From assembly GCA_026125795.1 (NCBI GenBank), contig JAHCKM010000002.1:1612001-1676000 (forward strand): a DNA stretch of 64,000 bases, written 5' to 3'. Positions 49,741-58,195 of the stretch are shown here, piece after piece. Origin of the DNA: Burkholderiaceae bacterium (lineage in GTDB: Bacteria; Pseudomonadota; Gammaproteobacteria; Burkholderiales; Burkholderiaceae_C). Both the position numbers and the translations under genes were made by a program. The notes beneath the pieces are model-generated. The model did not search any database, was not told the origin of the DNA, and saw only the letters and a list, made by a program, of their open reading frames with translations. Each line of letters starts with the position of its first letter. The stretch's first letter is position 1.

Positions 49741-50508
49741 TCACGGCCAGGACGACTCGCGCATCGGCAGCACCATGACCTCGGGGATCACCGTGGCCTC
49801 GGGTTGGCTCAGCACGAAGCGCACCGTGCGGGCGACGTCGATCGGGTCCTGCAGCACCTGCGGATCGATGTCGGGAAAACGCTCCAGCAGGAACGGCGTG
49901 CGCATGCCCCCGGCCACCACCGCGGTCACCTTGATGCCCGAGGCCCGCAGTTCGGCATGCAGCGCATGCGACAACCCGAGCAGCCCCCACTTGGTGGCGT
50001 GGTAGGCCGACGCGTTGGGCCAGGCCCGCTTGGAGGCGGTGGAGGCGATGTTGACGATATGCCCGCCGCGCGGCAGCAAGGTCAGCGCGTGCTTGACCAT
50101 CAGGAACGGGCCAGTGAGGTTGGTGCGCACGATGCGCTCCCAGTCGGCCGCGTCGAGCTCGGTCACCGGCGCGGTCCGATCGATGCCGGCGTTGTTCACC
50201 AGCGCGTCGAGCCGGCCGAAGCGCTCGCGCACCGCCGCCATCAGTTGCCGCACCTGCTGCTCATCGCCCACGTCCAGCGGCAGCGCGATCGCGTCGATGT
50301 CGAGCTGGGCGAGCGCGGCCGCGTGGTCGCGCGCACGATCGAGCTCGACGTCGGCCAACACGATCTGCGCGCCGGCCATGCCGAGCACGCGGCCGGTGGC
50401 GGCGCCGAGGCCGCGTGAGCCGCCGGTGACAACGATGACCTTGCCGCTGAGGCCGGTGCCGGTGCCTGCATCCGTGCGTGCATCGGTCGTGGCGTTGGAT
50501 TCGCGCAT
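49741..50508 (-). CDS. Short-chain dehydrogenase/reductase
   Basis: A 255-residue classical SDR: VVTGGSRGLGAATGRVLG, LVNNAGIDRTAP, NIASTASKRAW with Ser, and AYHATKWGLL with Tyr-x3-Lys. The sequence after it departs from bdhA. A short hydrophilic leader (MRESNATTDARTDAGTGTG) precedes the fold. GGAGG is a clear ribosome site before 50508. It opens an operon with carbamoyltransferase, GT2 and GT genes, so it may modify the sugar. Substrate is unknown. Confidence 0.9.
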   Translation of the reverse strand: MRESNATTDARTDAGTGTGLSGKVIVVTGGSRGLGAATGRVLGMAGAQIVLADVELDRARDHAAALAQLDIDAIALPLDVGDEQQVRQLMAAVRERFGRLDALVNNAGIDRTAPVTELDAADWERIVRTNLTGPFLMVKHALTLLPRGGHIVNIASTASKRAWPNASAYHATKWGLLGLSHALHAELRASGIKVTAVVAGGMRTPFLLERFPDIDPQVLQDPIDVARTVRFVLSQPEATVIPEVMVLPMRESSWP

Positions 50509-50628
50509 GCTGCCTCCACAAGACTTGCCTGCGCTTGTTGGCATGCGGCGTACCCGAGGATCGCGCGGCCGCAAGGCCCGGCGACAGGTGCGCGCCTTGC
50601 CCCGCAGCAGGCGCTGCCGCGGCACACG

Positions 50629-51798
50629 ATGACCCACCAAAGCGCACCCCCGCCAGATCCGATGCATTGGCGCCAGCTGAGCCCGATGGTGCATCGCGCG
50701 TTTCGTTGTCGCTGCGGGCGTCCGGTGTTCTTCGGCAACACGCGCTGCGTGGCCTGCGAGGCCGAGCTGGGCTACGACTCGGCCAGCGCCACCGTGTGGC
50801 CGCTGGAGCCGGGCGGCGACGAGGGCGTGTGGCGCCGCCACGGCGACCACGACGGCGCGCTGCGCTACCGGCGCTGCGCCAACTTTGGCAGCGCGGTGGC
50901 CTGCAGCTGGCTGATCCCGCTCGAGGAGTCGGCGCGCTTCGCGCAGTGCCGTTCTTGCCGCCTGAACCGCACGCTGCCCGACCTGGGCCAGCCCGACAAC
51001 CAAAGGCTGTGGGCGCGCGTCGAAAGCGACAAGCAGCGGCTGGTGGCCTCGTTGATCGCGCTCGGCCTGCCGGTGGCATCGCGCACTGTGGAAGACACCG
51101 AACGCGGACTTGCGTTCGACCTGCTGCGCGGCACCGGCGCGGCGCAGCCGGTGATGACGGGCCATCTCGACGGCGTGATCACGCTCGACGTCGACGAGGC
51201 CGACGATGCGCGCCGCGAGGCCATCCGCGAGAAGATGGACGAGCCGTACCGCACCGTGCTCGGCCACCTGCGCCATGAATCGGGCCACTACTACTGGGCG
51301 CGGCTGGTCGAGCGCGGCGCCTGGCTGGCGCCGTTTCGCACGCTGTTCGGCGATGAACGCGCCGACTATGGCGAGGCGCTGCGGCGCCACCATGCCGACG
51401 GGCCGCCGGCCGGATGGCAAGGGTCGTTCGTCAGCGCGTACGCCAGCTCACATCCGTGGGAAGACTGGGCCGAGACCTGGGCCCACTACCTGCACATCCT
51501 CGACACGCTCGACACCGCGCTGAGCAACGGCCTCGATGCCGCGCGCTCGGGGCTGTTGCGCGACCCCTTCGGCACCGCCGTGCTGTTTCGCGGCGGGCCG
51601 GCGCCGCGTGCCGGCGACGAGCCGCCGTTCCTGGCGCTGATCAACGCCTGGATCGAGCTGACCGGCGTGCTCAACGAGCTGTCGCGCAGCATGGGCGAGC
51701 GCGATTTTTATCCGTTCGTGCTGTCGGATGCCGCGGTGACCAAGCTGCACTTCGTGCACCGGGTGATGCACGAAGCGGCGGGCAAGGTCGACGCTTGA
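50629..51798 (+). CDS. Putative zinc-binding metallopeptidase with N-terminal zinc ribbon
   Basis: A 389-residue protein. Residues ~25-120 form a zinc-ribbon (FRCRCGRPVFFGNTRCVACEAELGYD, with later CxxC pairs), and residues ~140-385 hold the metallopeptidase domain with the zinc motif HESGHYYW, followed by WEDWAETWAHYLHILDTLDT. It matches the putative zinc-binding peptidase family (Peptidase_Mx type) as I know it. Cytosolic or peripheral; substrate is unknown. It is divergent from the SDR operon. Confidence 0.85.
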   Translation: MTHQSAPPPDPMHWRQLSPMVHRAFRCRCGRPVFFGNTRCVACEAELGYDSASATVWPLEPGGDEGVWRRHGDHDGALRYRRCANFGSAVACSWLIPLEESARFAQCRSCRLNRTLPDLGQPDNQRLWARVESDKQRLVASLIALGLPVASRTVEDTERGLAFDLLRGTGAAQPVMTGHLDGVITLDVDEADDARREAIREKMDEPYRTVLGHLRHESGHYYWARLVERGAWLAPFRTLFGDERADYGEALRRHHADGPPAGWQGSFVSAYASSHPWEDWAETWAHYLHILDTLDTALSNGLDAARSGLLRDPFGTAVLFRGGPAPRAGDEPPFLALINAWIELTGVLNELSRSMGERDFYPFVLSDAAVTKLHFVHRVMHEAAGKVDA

Positions 51799-51806
51799 GC
51801 GTCGGG

Positions 51807-52034
51807 TCAGTGCAGCGGCTCCGGCGGCGCGGCCGGCGGCTCGTACACCGGCGCGGGCGGCACGTTGGCCGGCGGGTCGACGATCGGCGGGAACTCCACC
51901 GGCGTGGGCACCGGTGGCGCCTCGGGCGGGATCTTGGGCTCGGGCTCCGGCGTGTGGGCACGCCATGGCGGCGCGTTGGCCGCACGCGCTTCGTCGAGCC
52001 ATCGGGACGTTGCGAAATCGCGGGGAAAGATCAT
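51807..52034 (-). CDS. Proline-rich small protein
   Basis: A 75-residue product: MIFPRDFATSRWLDEARAAN followed by a Pro/Glu-rich tail (PEPEPKIPPEAPPVPTPVEF, then PPANVPPAPVYEPPAAPPEP). The longer frame up to 52229 would run through the sigma-54-like site at 52123, so the shorter start at 52034 is preferred. Similar short Pro-rich proteins are common in this order, as I recall, with no known role. It converges on the peptidase gene. Confidence 0.6.
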   Translation of the reverse strand: MIFPRDFATSRWLDEARAANAPPWRAHTPEPEPKIPPEAPPVPTPVEFPPIVDPPANVPPAPVYEPPAAPPEPLH

Positions 52035-52122
52035 CGAGCGGGACTCCGGCGCTCCGCGGGAGAGGGGCGCACGCTGCACGAGCAGCAAGCCACGCGCCCG
52101 AGCCCTGCGAGTGCGGTTCATC

Positions 52123-52137
52123 GGCATGAGGTTTGCC
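52123..52137. promoter_or_regulatory. Sigma-54-like site between Pro-rich and Gly-rich genes
   Basis: GGCATGAGGTTTGCC has a perfect TTTGC -12 on the plus strand and GG-N10-GC on both. It sits about 90 nt from each of two divergent genes. Confidence 0.5.
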
Positions 52138-52227
52138 GCCGTCGGATGCCTGTCGCGGGGTGCCGCGTGTCGCGGCATCGGCACCGCGGCGACAGCGTGA
52201 AGCCCGATGTTGTTGAAAGGACGGACC

Positions 52228-53013
52228 ATGAATCCACGTGACTACGAACAGCGCCGCGAAAGCGACTACGACGACGACTGGCGCCAAGGCGGCAGACGCC
52301 GTTATGGCGGCGAAAGCCAGGGGCGCGAATCGCAGATGGGTGAGCGCTACGGCAGCGGCAGCGGCGACCGCATGCGCCAGCAGGGCGGTTGGCGCGAGGG
52401 CCCCGAGGACGACTACTACGGCGAGTCGCGCCGCTCTTACGGTGGCGGCGGCCAGGGCCGGCGCGGTTACGGCGCGCAGGGCGAATACGGCAGCTACGAG
52501 GGCCAAGGCGGCTACGGTGGTGGCCAGGGCGGCTACGGCAGCGGACAAGGCGGTGGCCGCTTCGGCGGCCAGGCCGGCGGCTATGGTGGTGGCGGGTATG
52601 GCGGGCAAACGCCGTATGGCAGCGGCCACGCGTATGGCCGTGGCGAGCCGGGCCATGGCAGCTATGGTGGCGGCTACGGTCGCTTTGGCAGCGCCGGCTA
52701 CGAAGGCGGCTACGGCAGTGGCGGCCAAGAAGGCGAGTGGGCCGGCGGCCCGCGCGGATCGCACCACGAGTTCGAGCCGGACTACCAGCAATGGCGCCAC
52801 GAGCAGATGCGTGCGCTCGACGAGGACTATCGCAACTGGCGCCAGGACCGCTACAAAAAGTTCTCCGACGAGTTCGGCCAGTGGCGCTCGTCGCGCGCGG
52901 GCGCTTCCTCGGGAAGCAGCGGCACCGGCAGCGGATCCGAATCGCCTTCGGGCGCCGGATCCACCGGATCGAGCAGCGGCACCTCGAGCACCTCATCAGG
53001 AAAGAGTCGCTGA
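52228..53013 (+). CDS. Glycine/tyrosine-rich disordered protein with a conserved C-terminal motif
   Basis: A 261-residue protein. Residues ~1-175 are a low-complexity Gly/Gln/Tyr/Arg region with repeats such as GGYGGGQGGYGSGQGG. The segment HEFEPDYQQWRHEQMRALD and DEDYRNWRQDRYKKFSDEF (about 182-220) is ordered and charged, and the end is Ser/Gly-rich. No signal peptide. Prion-like, RNA-binding-style composition suggests phase separation, but no RNA-binding fold is seen. AAGGA is a good ribosome site. Confidence 0.75.
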   Translation: MNPRDYEQRRESDYDDDWRQGGRRRYGGESQGRESQMGERYGSGSGDRMRQQGGWREGPEDDYYGESRRSYGGGGQGRRGYGAQGEYGSYEGQGGYGGGQGGYGSGQGGGRFGGQAGGYGGGGYGGQTPYGSGHAYGRGEPGHGSYGGGYGRFGSAGYEGGYGSGGQEGEWAGGPRGSHHEFEPDYQQWRHEQMRALDEDYRNWRQDRYKKFSDEFGQWRSSRAGASSGSSGTGSGSESPSGAGSTGSSSGTSSTSSGKSR

Positions 53014-53067
53014 CAGAAGCGATGGCGGGCGGCGCCCGGCCGCCGGCCCGGTTCCTCTGAGCCGCCG

Positions 53068-54567
53068 CTAGCCGTGGACGCGGCGGCGGTCGACCGGGTC
53101 GATGCGCAGCGCCTGCCGGTACTTGGTGACGGTGCGGCGCGCCACCACCAGGCCTTGTTTGGCCAGCATCTGCGCGATCTGCGCATCCGACAGCGGCGCG
53201 CTCGGCTGTTCTTCCTCGATCATGTCCTTGATCAGGCCGCGCACCGCGGTGCCCGAATAGGAGTTGCCGCTCGAGGACGTCATCGCGCGCGAGAAGAAGT
53301 ACTTCAGCTCGAACACGCCGAGCGGCGTGGACATGTACTTGTTGTTGGTGACGCGCGACACGGTCGACTCGTGCATGCCGGTCTCCTCCGCGATCTCCTT
53401 CAGGCCGAGCGGCTTCATCGCCATCGGACCGAGCTCGAAGAAGCGCTTTTGCCGGGCGATGATGGCGCGCGCCACGCTCAGGATGGTGACGAAGCGCTGC
53501 TCCACGTTGCGCAAGGTCCAGCGCGCCTCCTGCAGATGCGCCGCCAGCTCGGCATGCTGGCTGGCGCGATGGCGCTGGAACAGCTCGGCATACACCTGGT
53601 TGATGCGCACGCGCGGCACCACCGCGGGGTTGAGCATCGCGGTCCACTGGCCGCGCACCTTCTTGACCACGATGTCGGGCGTCACGTACTGCACGTGCGC
53701 CGAATCGAAGCGCCAGCCCGGGCGCGGATCGAGACGGCGGATGCGATGGCACACCGCTTCGATCTGCGCCTGCGTGGTGCCCAGGCGCTGCGCCAGCCGC
53801 GGCACGTCCTTGGCGGCCAGGCTGTCGAGGTGGTCGGTGACGATCACACGCGCCAGTTCGCGCATGGTTTCGTCATCGATCGAAGGCAGTTGCAGCAGCA
53901 GGCATTCCGACACGCTGCGCGCGGCCACGCCGGCCGGCTCCAGCGACTGCACGCGCTTGAGCGCCACTTGCAGCTCCTGCTCTTCGGGCGGCGGGTCGAG
54001 GTCGGTGTCGGCGATCAGGTCGGTGAGCGGCTGGCGCAGATATCCGTCGTCGTCGAGCGACTCAACCACCGCCTTGGCCAGCGCCAGATCGCGCAGCGGC
54101 AGCTGCAGCACGTTGAGCTGGCTGTGCAGGTGCGCGCGCAAGCCGGCGCGCCACGGCACGAGGTCGAGCGCGCCGAGTTGTCCATCCTCGCCGTGGCGCG
54201 TGGGCGTGCTGCCGTCGTTGAGCCAGGTCTCGCGTTCGGTGTCGGCCACCGCCGCGGCCTCGAACGCGTCGGCCGGGTTGTGCTCCTCCAGCTCCGTTCC
54301 GGCCGCGTCGGCAACTTGTTCAGCAATCTCAACGGGTTCCTGCGCTGCAATCTGTGCCGGCGCCACGCCGGTCGCGGCAGAGACTTCTGCAATGTCGGGC
54401 TCGTCGCCTTCGGTTTCTTCCTGCTCCAGGAACGGGTTGCGGTTCACGACTTCGTGCAGCTCGTGCACGAAATCCAGCGACGACATCTGCAATAGGCGGA
54501 CGGCATGTTGCAGACGCGGCGACAAGGTCTGCTGCTGGCGTTGGTCGAGGCGGACAACAGGTTGCAT
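53068..54567 (-). CDS. rpoN: RNA polymerase sigma-54 factor
   Basis: A 499-residue sigma-54. Region I is Gln/Leu-rich (LDQRQQQTLSPRLQHAVRLLQMSSLDF). Region II is acidic. The core-binding region follows (GYLRQPLTDLI, KRVQSLEPAGVAARSVSECL), then the HTH, and the RpoN box ARRTVTKYRQ near residue 479, which contacts the -24 element. Start 54567 removes an upstream extension without ribosome support. It is not beside lptB, hpf, ptsN or hprK, the usual neighbours in this group, and sits next to envelope genes. This suggests either a second rpoN or a moved one. Confidence 0.95.
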   Translation of the reverse strand: MQPVVRLDQRQQQTLSPRLQHAVRLLQMSSLDFVHELHEVVNRNPFLEQEETEGDEPDIAEVSAATGVAPAQIAAQEPVEIAEQVADAAGTELEEHNPADAFEAAAVADTERETWLNDGSTPTRHGEDGQLGALDLVPWRAGLRAHLHSQLNVLQLPLRDLALAKAVVESLDDDGYLRQPLTDLIADTDLDPPPEEQELQVALKRVQSLEPAGVAARSVSECLLLQLPSIDDETMRELARVIVTDHLDSLAAKDVPRLAQRLGTTQAQIEAVCHRIRRLDPRPGWRFDSAHVQYVTPDIVVKKVRGQWTAMLNPAVVPRVRINQVYAELFQRHRASQHAELAAHLQEARWTLRNVEQRFVTILSVARAIIARQKRFFELGPMAMKPLGLKEIAEETGMHESTVSRVTNNKYMSTPLGVFELKYFFSRAMTSSSGNSYSGTAVRGLIKDMIEEEQPSAPLSDAQIAQMLAKQGLVVARRTVTKYRQALRIDPVDRRRVHG

Positions 54568-54810
54568 GGGACAGGCTCCGGGGGAATCGCGGTCTTGGAA
54601 TGACCGGTTAATGCAACGTCCATGCCTCGATCTCGATCCGTCGCGAACGTTTACAAAGTCGCGACGGGGCAGCAATTGCCGTCAATTGTTCGCCCGCGCG
54701 GGGCGTGCGTGTTCTGTTGCTGGGCTGCAGCGCTGTCGCGTGGCACGAGCCGTTGCAGACCTGCAATGCGAGCAGCGCCGGCCGGCTGACCGGCGCGGCG
54801 CGGCGTCAGA

Positions 54811-55389
54811 TCAGAAATTGAACTTCACGCCCACGCTGAGGGCATCGACGTTCTCGCGATCGCGTCCGGCGAACTTCATGTGGTGCCGGTCCCACTGCCC
54901 GACGATGGCCCACTGCGGCGTGAAATCGTATTGCACGCCGGCACCGTACGACAGCCCGAAGCCGTCCTCGTCGCCCACCGGTTCGTTGGCCGCCGAGCTG
55001 GCGCTGACGGTGGTCCGGCCATAGGTGGTGCCGACCTTGCCGAACAGCGTGACCGGCCCCGCCGGGAACGTGCCCACCAGGCTCAGGTTGATGCCGTGGC
55101 CGCGCGTGGTGCCGCCCTGACGATCGGCCTTGCCCATGTAGAGATAGCCGATCTCGGCGCCGAACCATTCGTTGACGCGGCCGCCGGTGTAGATGTGGAA
55201 CGACGTGGGGTCGTCGCAGCTGAAGCCGGCCGAGCACGGCAGCCTGTAGTCCGCTTGGCCGGCGTTGAATCCGACATAGCCGTTGGTCGTATAGGGCACG
55301 AACGACGAGCGCGTCTGCGCCAGCGCCGGCGCGGCGGCGAGCAGGGCGGCGCAGACGGGCAGCGCGCTCCATTTGATGCATCCATTCAT
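54811..55389 (-). CDS. Outer-membrane beta-barrel protein
   Basis: A 192-residue protein with a signal peptide (cleaved near APALAQ) and about eight alternating amphipathic strands, ending LSVGVKFNF with the C-terminal Phe used for outer-membrane insertion. It resembles small OmpA/OmpW-like barrels; the ligand is unknown. AAGGA lies 7 nt before the ATG. It is upstream of rpoN on the same strand (243-bp gap). A palindromic sigma-54-like site lies 85 nt upstream and could drive this gene too. Confidence 0.8.
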   Translation of the reverse strand: MNGCIKWSALPVCAALLAAAPALAQTRSSFVPYTTNGYVGFNAGQADYRLPCSAGFSCDDPTSFHIYTGGRVNEWFGAEIGYLYMGKADRQGGTTRGHGINLSLVGTFPAGPVTLFGKVGTTYGRTTVSASSAANEPVGDEDGFGLSYGAGVQYDFTPQWAIVGQWDRHHMKFAGRDRENVDALSVGVKFNF

Positions 55390-55473
55390 CACTTGTCCTT
55401 TCAGGTTCCGAGCGCGACAACGGCGCGCAACGCCGGAGGCGCGGCAATGGGCATGCCGCGAAGCGCTGCGCTC

Positions 55474-55488
55474 GGCACGCCATGTGCC
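55474..55488. promoter_or_regulatory. Palindromic sigma-54-like site between the barrel and lipoprotein genes
   Basis: GGCACGCCATGTGCC, with TGGCACATGGCGTGCC on the minus strand. The plus start would give a leader of about 25 nt to 55524, and the minus start about 73 nt to 55389, so it could be bidirectional. Confidence 0.6.
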
Positions 55489-55523
55489 ACTGCGCAGACG
55501 CCTTCATTGACTGGGAGCCTTCC

Positions 55524-55760
55524 ATGCGAATCACATCCGCCGTCTGTGCGTCTGCGCTGGTGCTGTCTTCGTTGCTCGGCGCCTGCGGCCAGCGCGACTC
55601 CGCCACCGGCACGTCGCCGTCCGGCGCCACCGGCACGTCGCCGTCCGGCGGCACGGGTACCGCACCATCCGGCGGCACCGGCACATCGCCGTCCGGCGGC
55701 ACCGGCGCCGGCACCGCCACCACCCCCCCGACACCGTCGGCATCGGCCGCCAGCCGCTGA
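55524..55760 (+). CDS. Small lipoprotein with 8-residue tandem repeats
   Basis: A 78-residue product. The signal (MRITSAVCASALVLSSLLGAC) ends in a lipobox, so Cys21 should be lipidated. Four copies of an eight-residue unit (GTSPSGAT, GTSPSGGT, GTAPSGGT, GTSPSGGT) follow at residues 29-60, and the tail is Thr/Pro/Ser. No folded domain. GGGAG lies 7 nt upstream. It is divergent from the barrel gene and has a palindromic sigma-54-like site. It probably projects from a membrane as a spacer or adhesin-like stub. Confidence 0.8.
   Translation: MRITSAVCASALVLSSLLGACGQRDSATGTSPSGATGTSPSGGTGTAPSGGTGTSPSGGTGAGTATTPPTPSASAASR
55608..55703 (+). repeat. Four 24-bp tandem repeats inside the lipoprotein gene
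   Basis: Units at 55608-55631, 55632-55655, 55656-55679 and 55680-55703 differ by a few bases and keep the frame. Copy number could vary between strains by slippage. Confidence 0.85.
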
Positions 55761-55916
55761 AGCGGCGTACCGCCTGAAACGAAGCCTGAAGCGGCGTGCC
55801 GCGTGAGGCGGCCGATTCGCCCTGAGCAGTGCCGAGCCGTCATTGGGCGCCTGACATGGCGCTCAATGACGGCCGTGGGCTCGAGGCGCGCCGCTCGCGG
55901 CCGCGCCCGGCCTTGA

Positions 55917-56996
55917 TCAAGCGGCGGCACCCTCCAGCGCGCCTACATTCGCGGCTTCAGCCAACGCCGGAATCAAGCGCACCACCTGCGACGGCTGGAT
56001 CGCTCGTGCGCATTCGTGGTCGGTGGGGCAGGTCACGTGCTGGCAGGGCCGGCACGGCACCGGATGCGCCAGCACGCGATGCCGCTGCGCATCGAGCGGC
56101 GACCAGCGCTGCGGGTCGGACCCGCAGCTGATCACCACGCTCGGCCGGCCCAGCGCGGCGGCCACGTGCGACACGCCGGTGTCGTTGCACACGACGCACT
56201 CGGCGCCTTCGATCAACGCGCCCAGCGTCCACAAACTGGTCTGCCCGCTCAGGTTGAGCGGCGTGTGCTCCATGCAGGCCGCGATGTCGCCGACCAGTCC
56301 GGCCTCGAGTGCGGAGCCGGTGAGCACCACGGTGCGCCCGCGCGCGGCGATCTCATCGGCCACTTCGGCGAAGCGGCGCGGGTCCCAGCGCCGCGACGGC
56401 AGCTGCGCGCCGGCGTGCACGCAGACGTACGGCTGCCTGTTTGCGTCGGGCCAGATCTTGCGCAGCGCCACGCGGTCGCCCTCGTCGATCGGGAACTCCA
56501 GCTGCGTGCCGCGGCGCGGCACGCCGATGTGGTCGATCAGCGTCAGCAGGCGCTCGATCTCGTGGCCCTGTTCCGGCCAGCGGCAGAACAGGCCCGCGTC
56601 GTCGCTGGGCAGCCAGGCGCCCGGCGCATAGAAGCCTGCCATCTGGCGCGCCCCGAACGTGCCCACCAGCGGATTCACGATCGAGCCGCTGCCGTGCATC
56701 TGCAGTGCAAGGTCGAAGCGGCGCGCCTGCACGCGGCCGAGAAAGTCCGGCAGCGCGCGCACGTCACAGGCGGACTCCGGCAATCCGGGGTGGCCCGGGA
56801 ACTCGATGAACTCGTCGACGTAGGGCAGCCGCTGGCTCAGCGCTCGCGCCCAGGGCAACCCGATCAGCGTGATCTCGGCATCGGGGAATGCACCCTTCAA
56901 TGCGCGCAGCGCAGGCACGGCACACAACAGGTCGCCCACCATCAGTGCACGGAACACCGCGATGCGTTGCGGCGGGCCTTCGATCAGTTCGGTCAT
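55917..56996 (-). CDS. GT9-family heptosyltransferase-like protein
   Basis: A 359-residue GT-B enzyme: RIAVFRALMVGDLLCAVPALRAL, AEITLIGLPWARAL, YVCVHAGAQLPSRRWDP and NDTGVSHVAAALGRPSVVI, the donor-site text of ADP-heptose:LPS heptosyltransferases. It lacks an obvious membrane segment. Its start overlaps the preceding GT9 stop by 4 nt, so the genes form one operon. It is the last gene of the operon and could add heptose or a related sugar to lipid A core or another glycolipid. Confidence 0.87.
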   Translation of the reverse strand: MTELIEGPPQRIAVFRALMVGDLLCAVPALRALKGAFPDAEITLIGLPWARALSQRLPYVDEFIEFPGHPGLPESACDVRALPDFLGRVQARRFDLALQMHGSGSIVNPLVGTFGARQMAGFYAPGAWLPSDDAGLFCRWPEQGHEIERLLTLIDHIGVPRRGTQLEFPIDEGDRVALRKIWPDANRQPYVCVHAGAQLPSRRWDPRRFAEVADEIAARGRTVVLTGSALEAGLVGDIAACMEHTPLNLSGQTSLWTLGALIEGAECVVCNDTGVSHVAAALGRPSVVISCGSDPQRWSPLDAQRHRVLAHPVPCRPCQHVTCPTDHECARAIQPSQVVRLIPALAEAANVGALEGAAA

Positions 56997-58195
56997 GCGA
57001 TCCCTTGTGGTTCGAACTGCGGTTGTCGTGCGCCGGCGCGCGTCGCGGGCACATCGTGTGGGGCGGTGCGCAGCAGCGCCATCGCGGCGCGCACCACGGT
57101 CTCGGGTTCGATCTTCATCAGGCAGTCGTGGTGGCCCTGCGGGCACACGCTCTTCAGGCAATGGCGGCACGGCACGTCGTGGCTCAGCACGCGCGCCGGC
57201 ACGCGCCACGGCGTGTGCTGCGGATTGGTCAAGGCGTAGAGCACCGTGACCGGCGTGCCGAGCGCTGCGGCGATGTGCACCGGGCCGGTGTTGTTCGCGA
57301 GCAGCAGGCGCGCGCCGCCGATCAGCGCCGCCAGCTCGGGCACGCCGAGTCGCCCGGCCAGCGCGACCGACGGCTGGCTCATGCAACGGCGCGCTTCGTC
57401 GATCAGCGCCTGCTCCGACGTGTCGCCGGTGAAGATCGGCAGGCAGCCGCTGCGTGCCGCGATCGCATCGGCCGCCGAGCCGAACCGTGCCGCCGGATAA
57501 CGCCGTGACGCGGCGCTCGCGCCGGCGTGCACGATGAAGTAGGCGCGCGTCGCCGGCACGCCGGCTTCGCGCAGCAGCGCCTGCGCGCGCTGGCGCTGCT
57601 GCGGCGTGACGTGCAGGCGCAGGCGATCGTCGTCGACCGTGCAACCCACGGTGGCCACCAGCGCGAGCTGGCGCTGCACCTCATGGCGGATCGACAGGCC
57701 TGCGTGCGCCTCGGGAGTGGCCCATGGGCTCATGCCCGGACGCAGCTCATCGGTTTCGGGTACCCAGTGGCTCAGCAGGCCGTAGGGGTTCTCGCGGCAG
57801 TGCGCCAGGCGCAGCGGGATGCCGGCGAGGCGGCACAGCAGAGCGGCCGGCAGCGCACTCTGCGTGCAGACGGTGAAGATCACGGCGGCGTCGAAACGCC
57901 GTTGGCGCAGCGTGTCGATGAGCTCCCGCTCGGCCTGGCCGATGTCGCCGGGCGCGCCGGCGGCGTGCTTGACCCACGGCGCGTCGAAGATGAGCACGTC
58001 GTCGATCTCGGGCACGCAGGCCGCCGCGGCCGCGCCCGCGGTGGACGTGAGCAGCGTCAGCTTCGCGCCCGGCACGCTCTGGCGGATCGCGGCCAGGGCC
58101 GGTGTGGTCATCAACACGTCGCCGAGGTTGTCGAGCCGCACCGCCAGCACGCGCTCGACGCGTTGCCAGGGCTCGATGTCCGGCGCAAGGCTCAT
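56993..58195 (-). CDS. GT9-family heptosyltransferase-like protein (second copy)
   Basis: A 400-residue GT9 enzyme: RVLAVRLDNLGDVLMTTPALAAI, AKLTLLTSTAGAA, YFIVHAGASAASRRYP and NNTGPVHIAAALGTPVTVLYAL. Motif order matches the adjacent product but sequence identity is low. A cysteine-rich tail (CRHCLKSVCPQGHHDC) also occurs in the first copy and may bind metal. It overlaps the HAD phosphatase gene by 4 nt at one end and the first GT9 at the other. Confidence 0.87.
   Translation of the reverse strand: MSLAPDIEPWQRVERVLAVRLDNLGDVLMTTPALAAIRQSVPGAKLTLLTSTAGAAAAACVPEIDDVLIFDAPWVKHAAGAPGDIGQAERELIDTLRQRRFDAAVIFTVCTQSALPAALLCRLAGIPLRLAHCRENPYGLLSHWVPETDELRPGMSPWATPEAHAGLSIRHEVQRQLALVATVGCTVDDDRLRLHVTPQQRQRAQALLREAGVPATRAYFIVHAGASAASRRYPAARFGSAADAIAARSGCLPIFTGDTSEQALIDEARRCMSQPSVALAGRLGVPELAALIGGARLLLANNTGPVHIAAALGTPVTVLYALTNPQHTPWRVPARVLSHDVPCRHCLKSVCPQGHHDCLMKIEPETVVRAAMALLRTAPHDVPATRAGARQPQFEPQGIA

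Noticed and set aside
54682-54693. Short GGCA-N5-TGCC palindrome upstream of rpoN
   Set aside because: The spacer is two bases short of the recurring site, so it does not fit -24/-12 geometry.
54731-54765. TGGCACGAGCCGTTGCA on the plus strand near rpoN
   Set aside because: Spacing is one base too long for sigma-54, and no plus-strand gene follows.
55608-55703. Tandem repeats as a CRISPR array
   Set aside because: Repeats are adjacent without unique spacers and keep a reading frame, so they are coding repeats.
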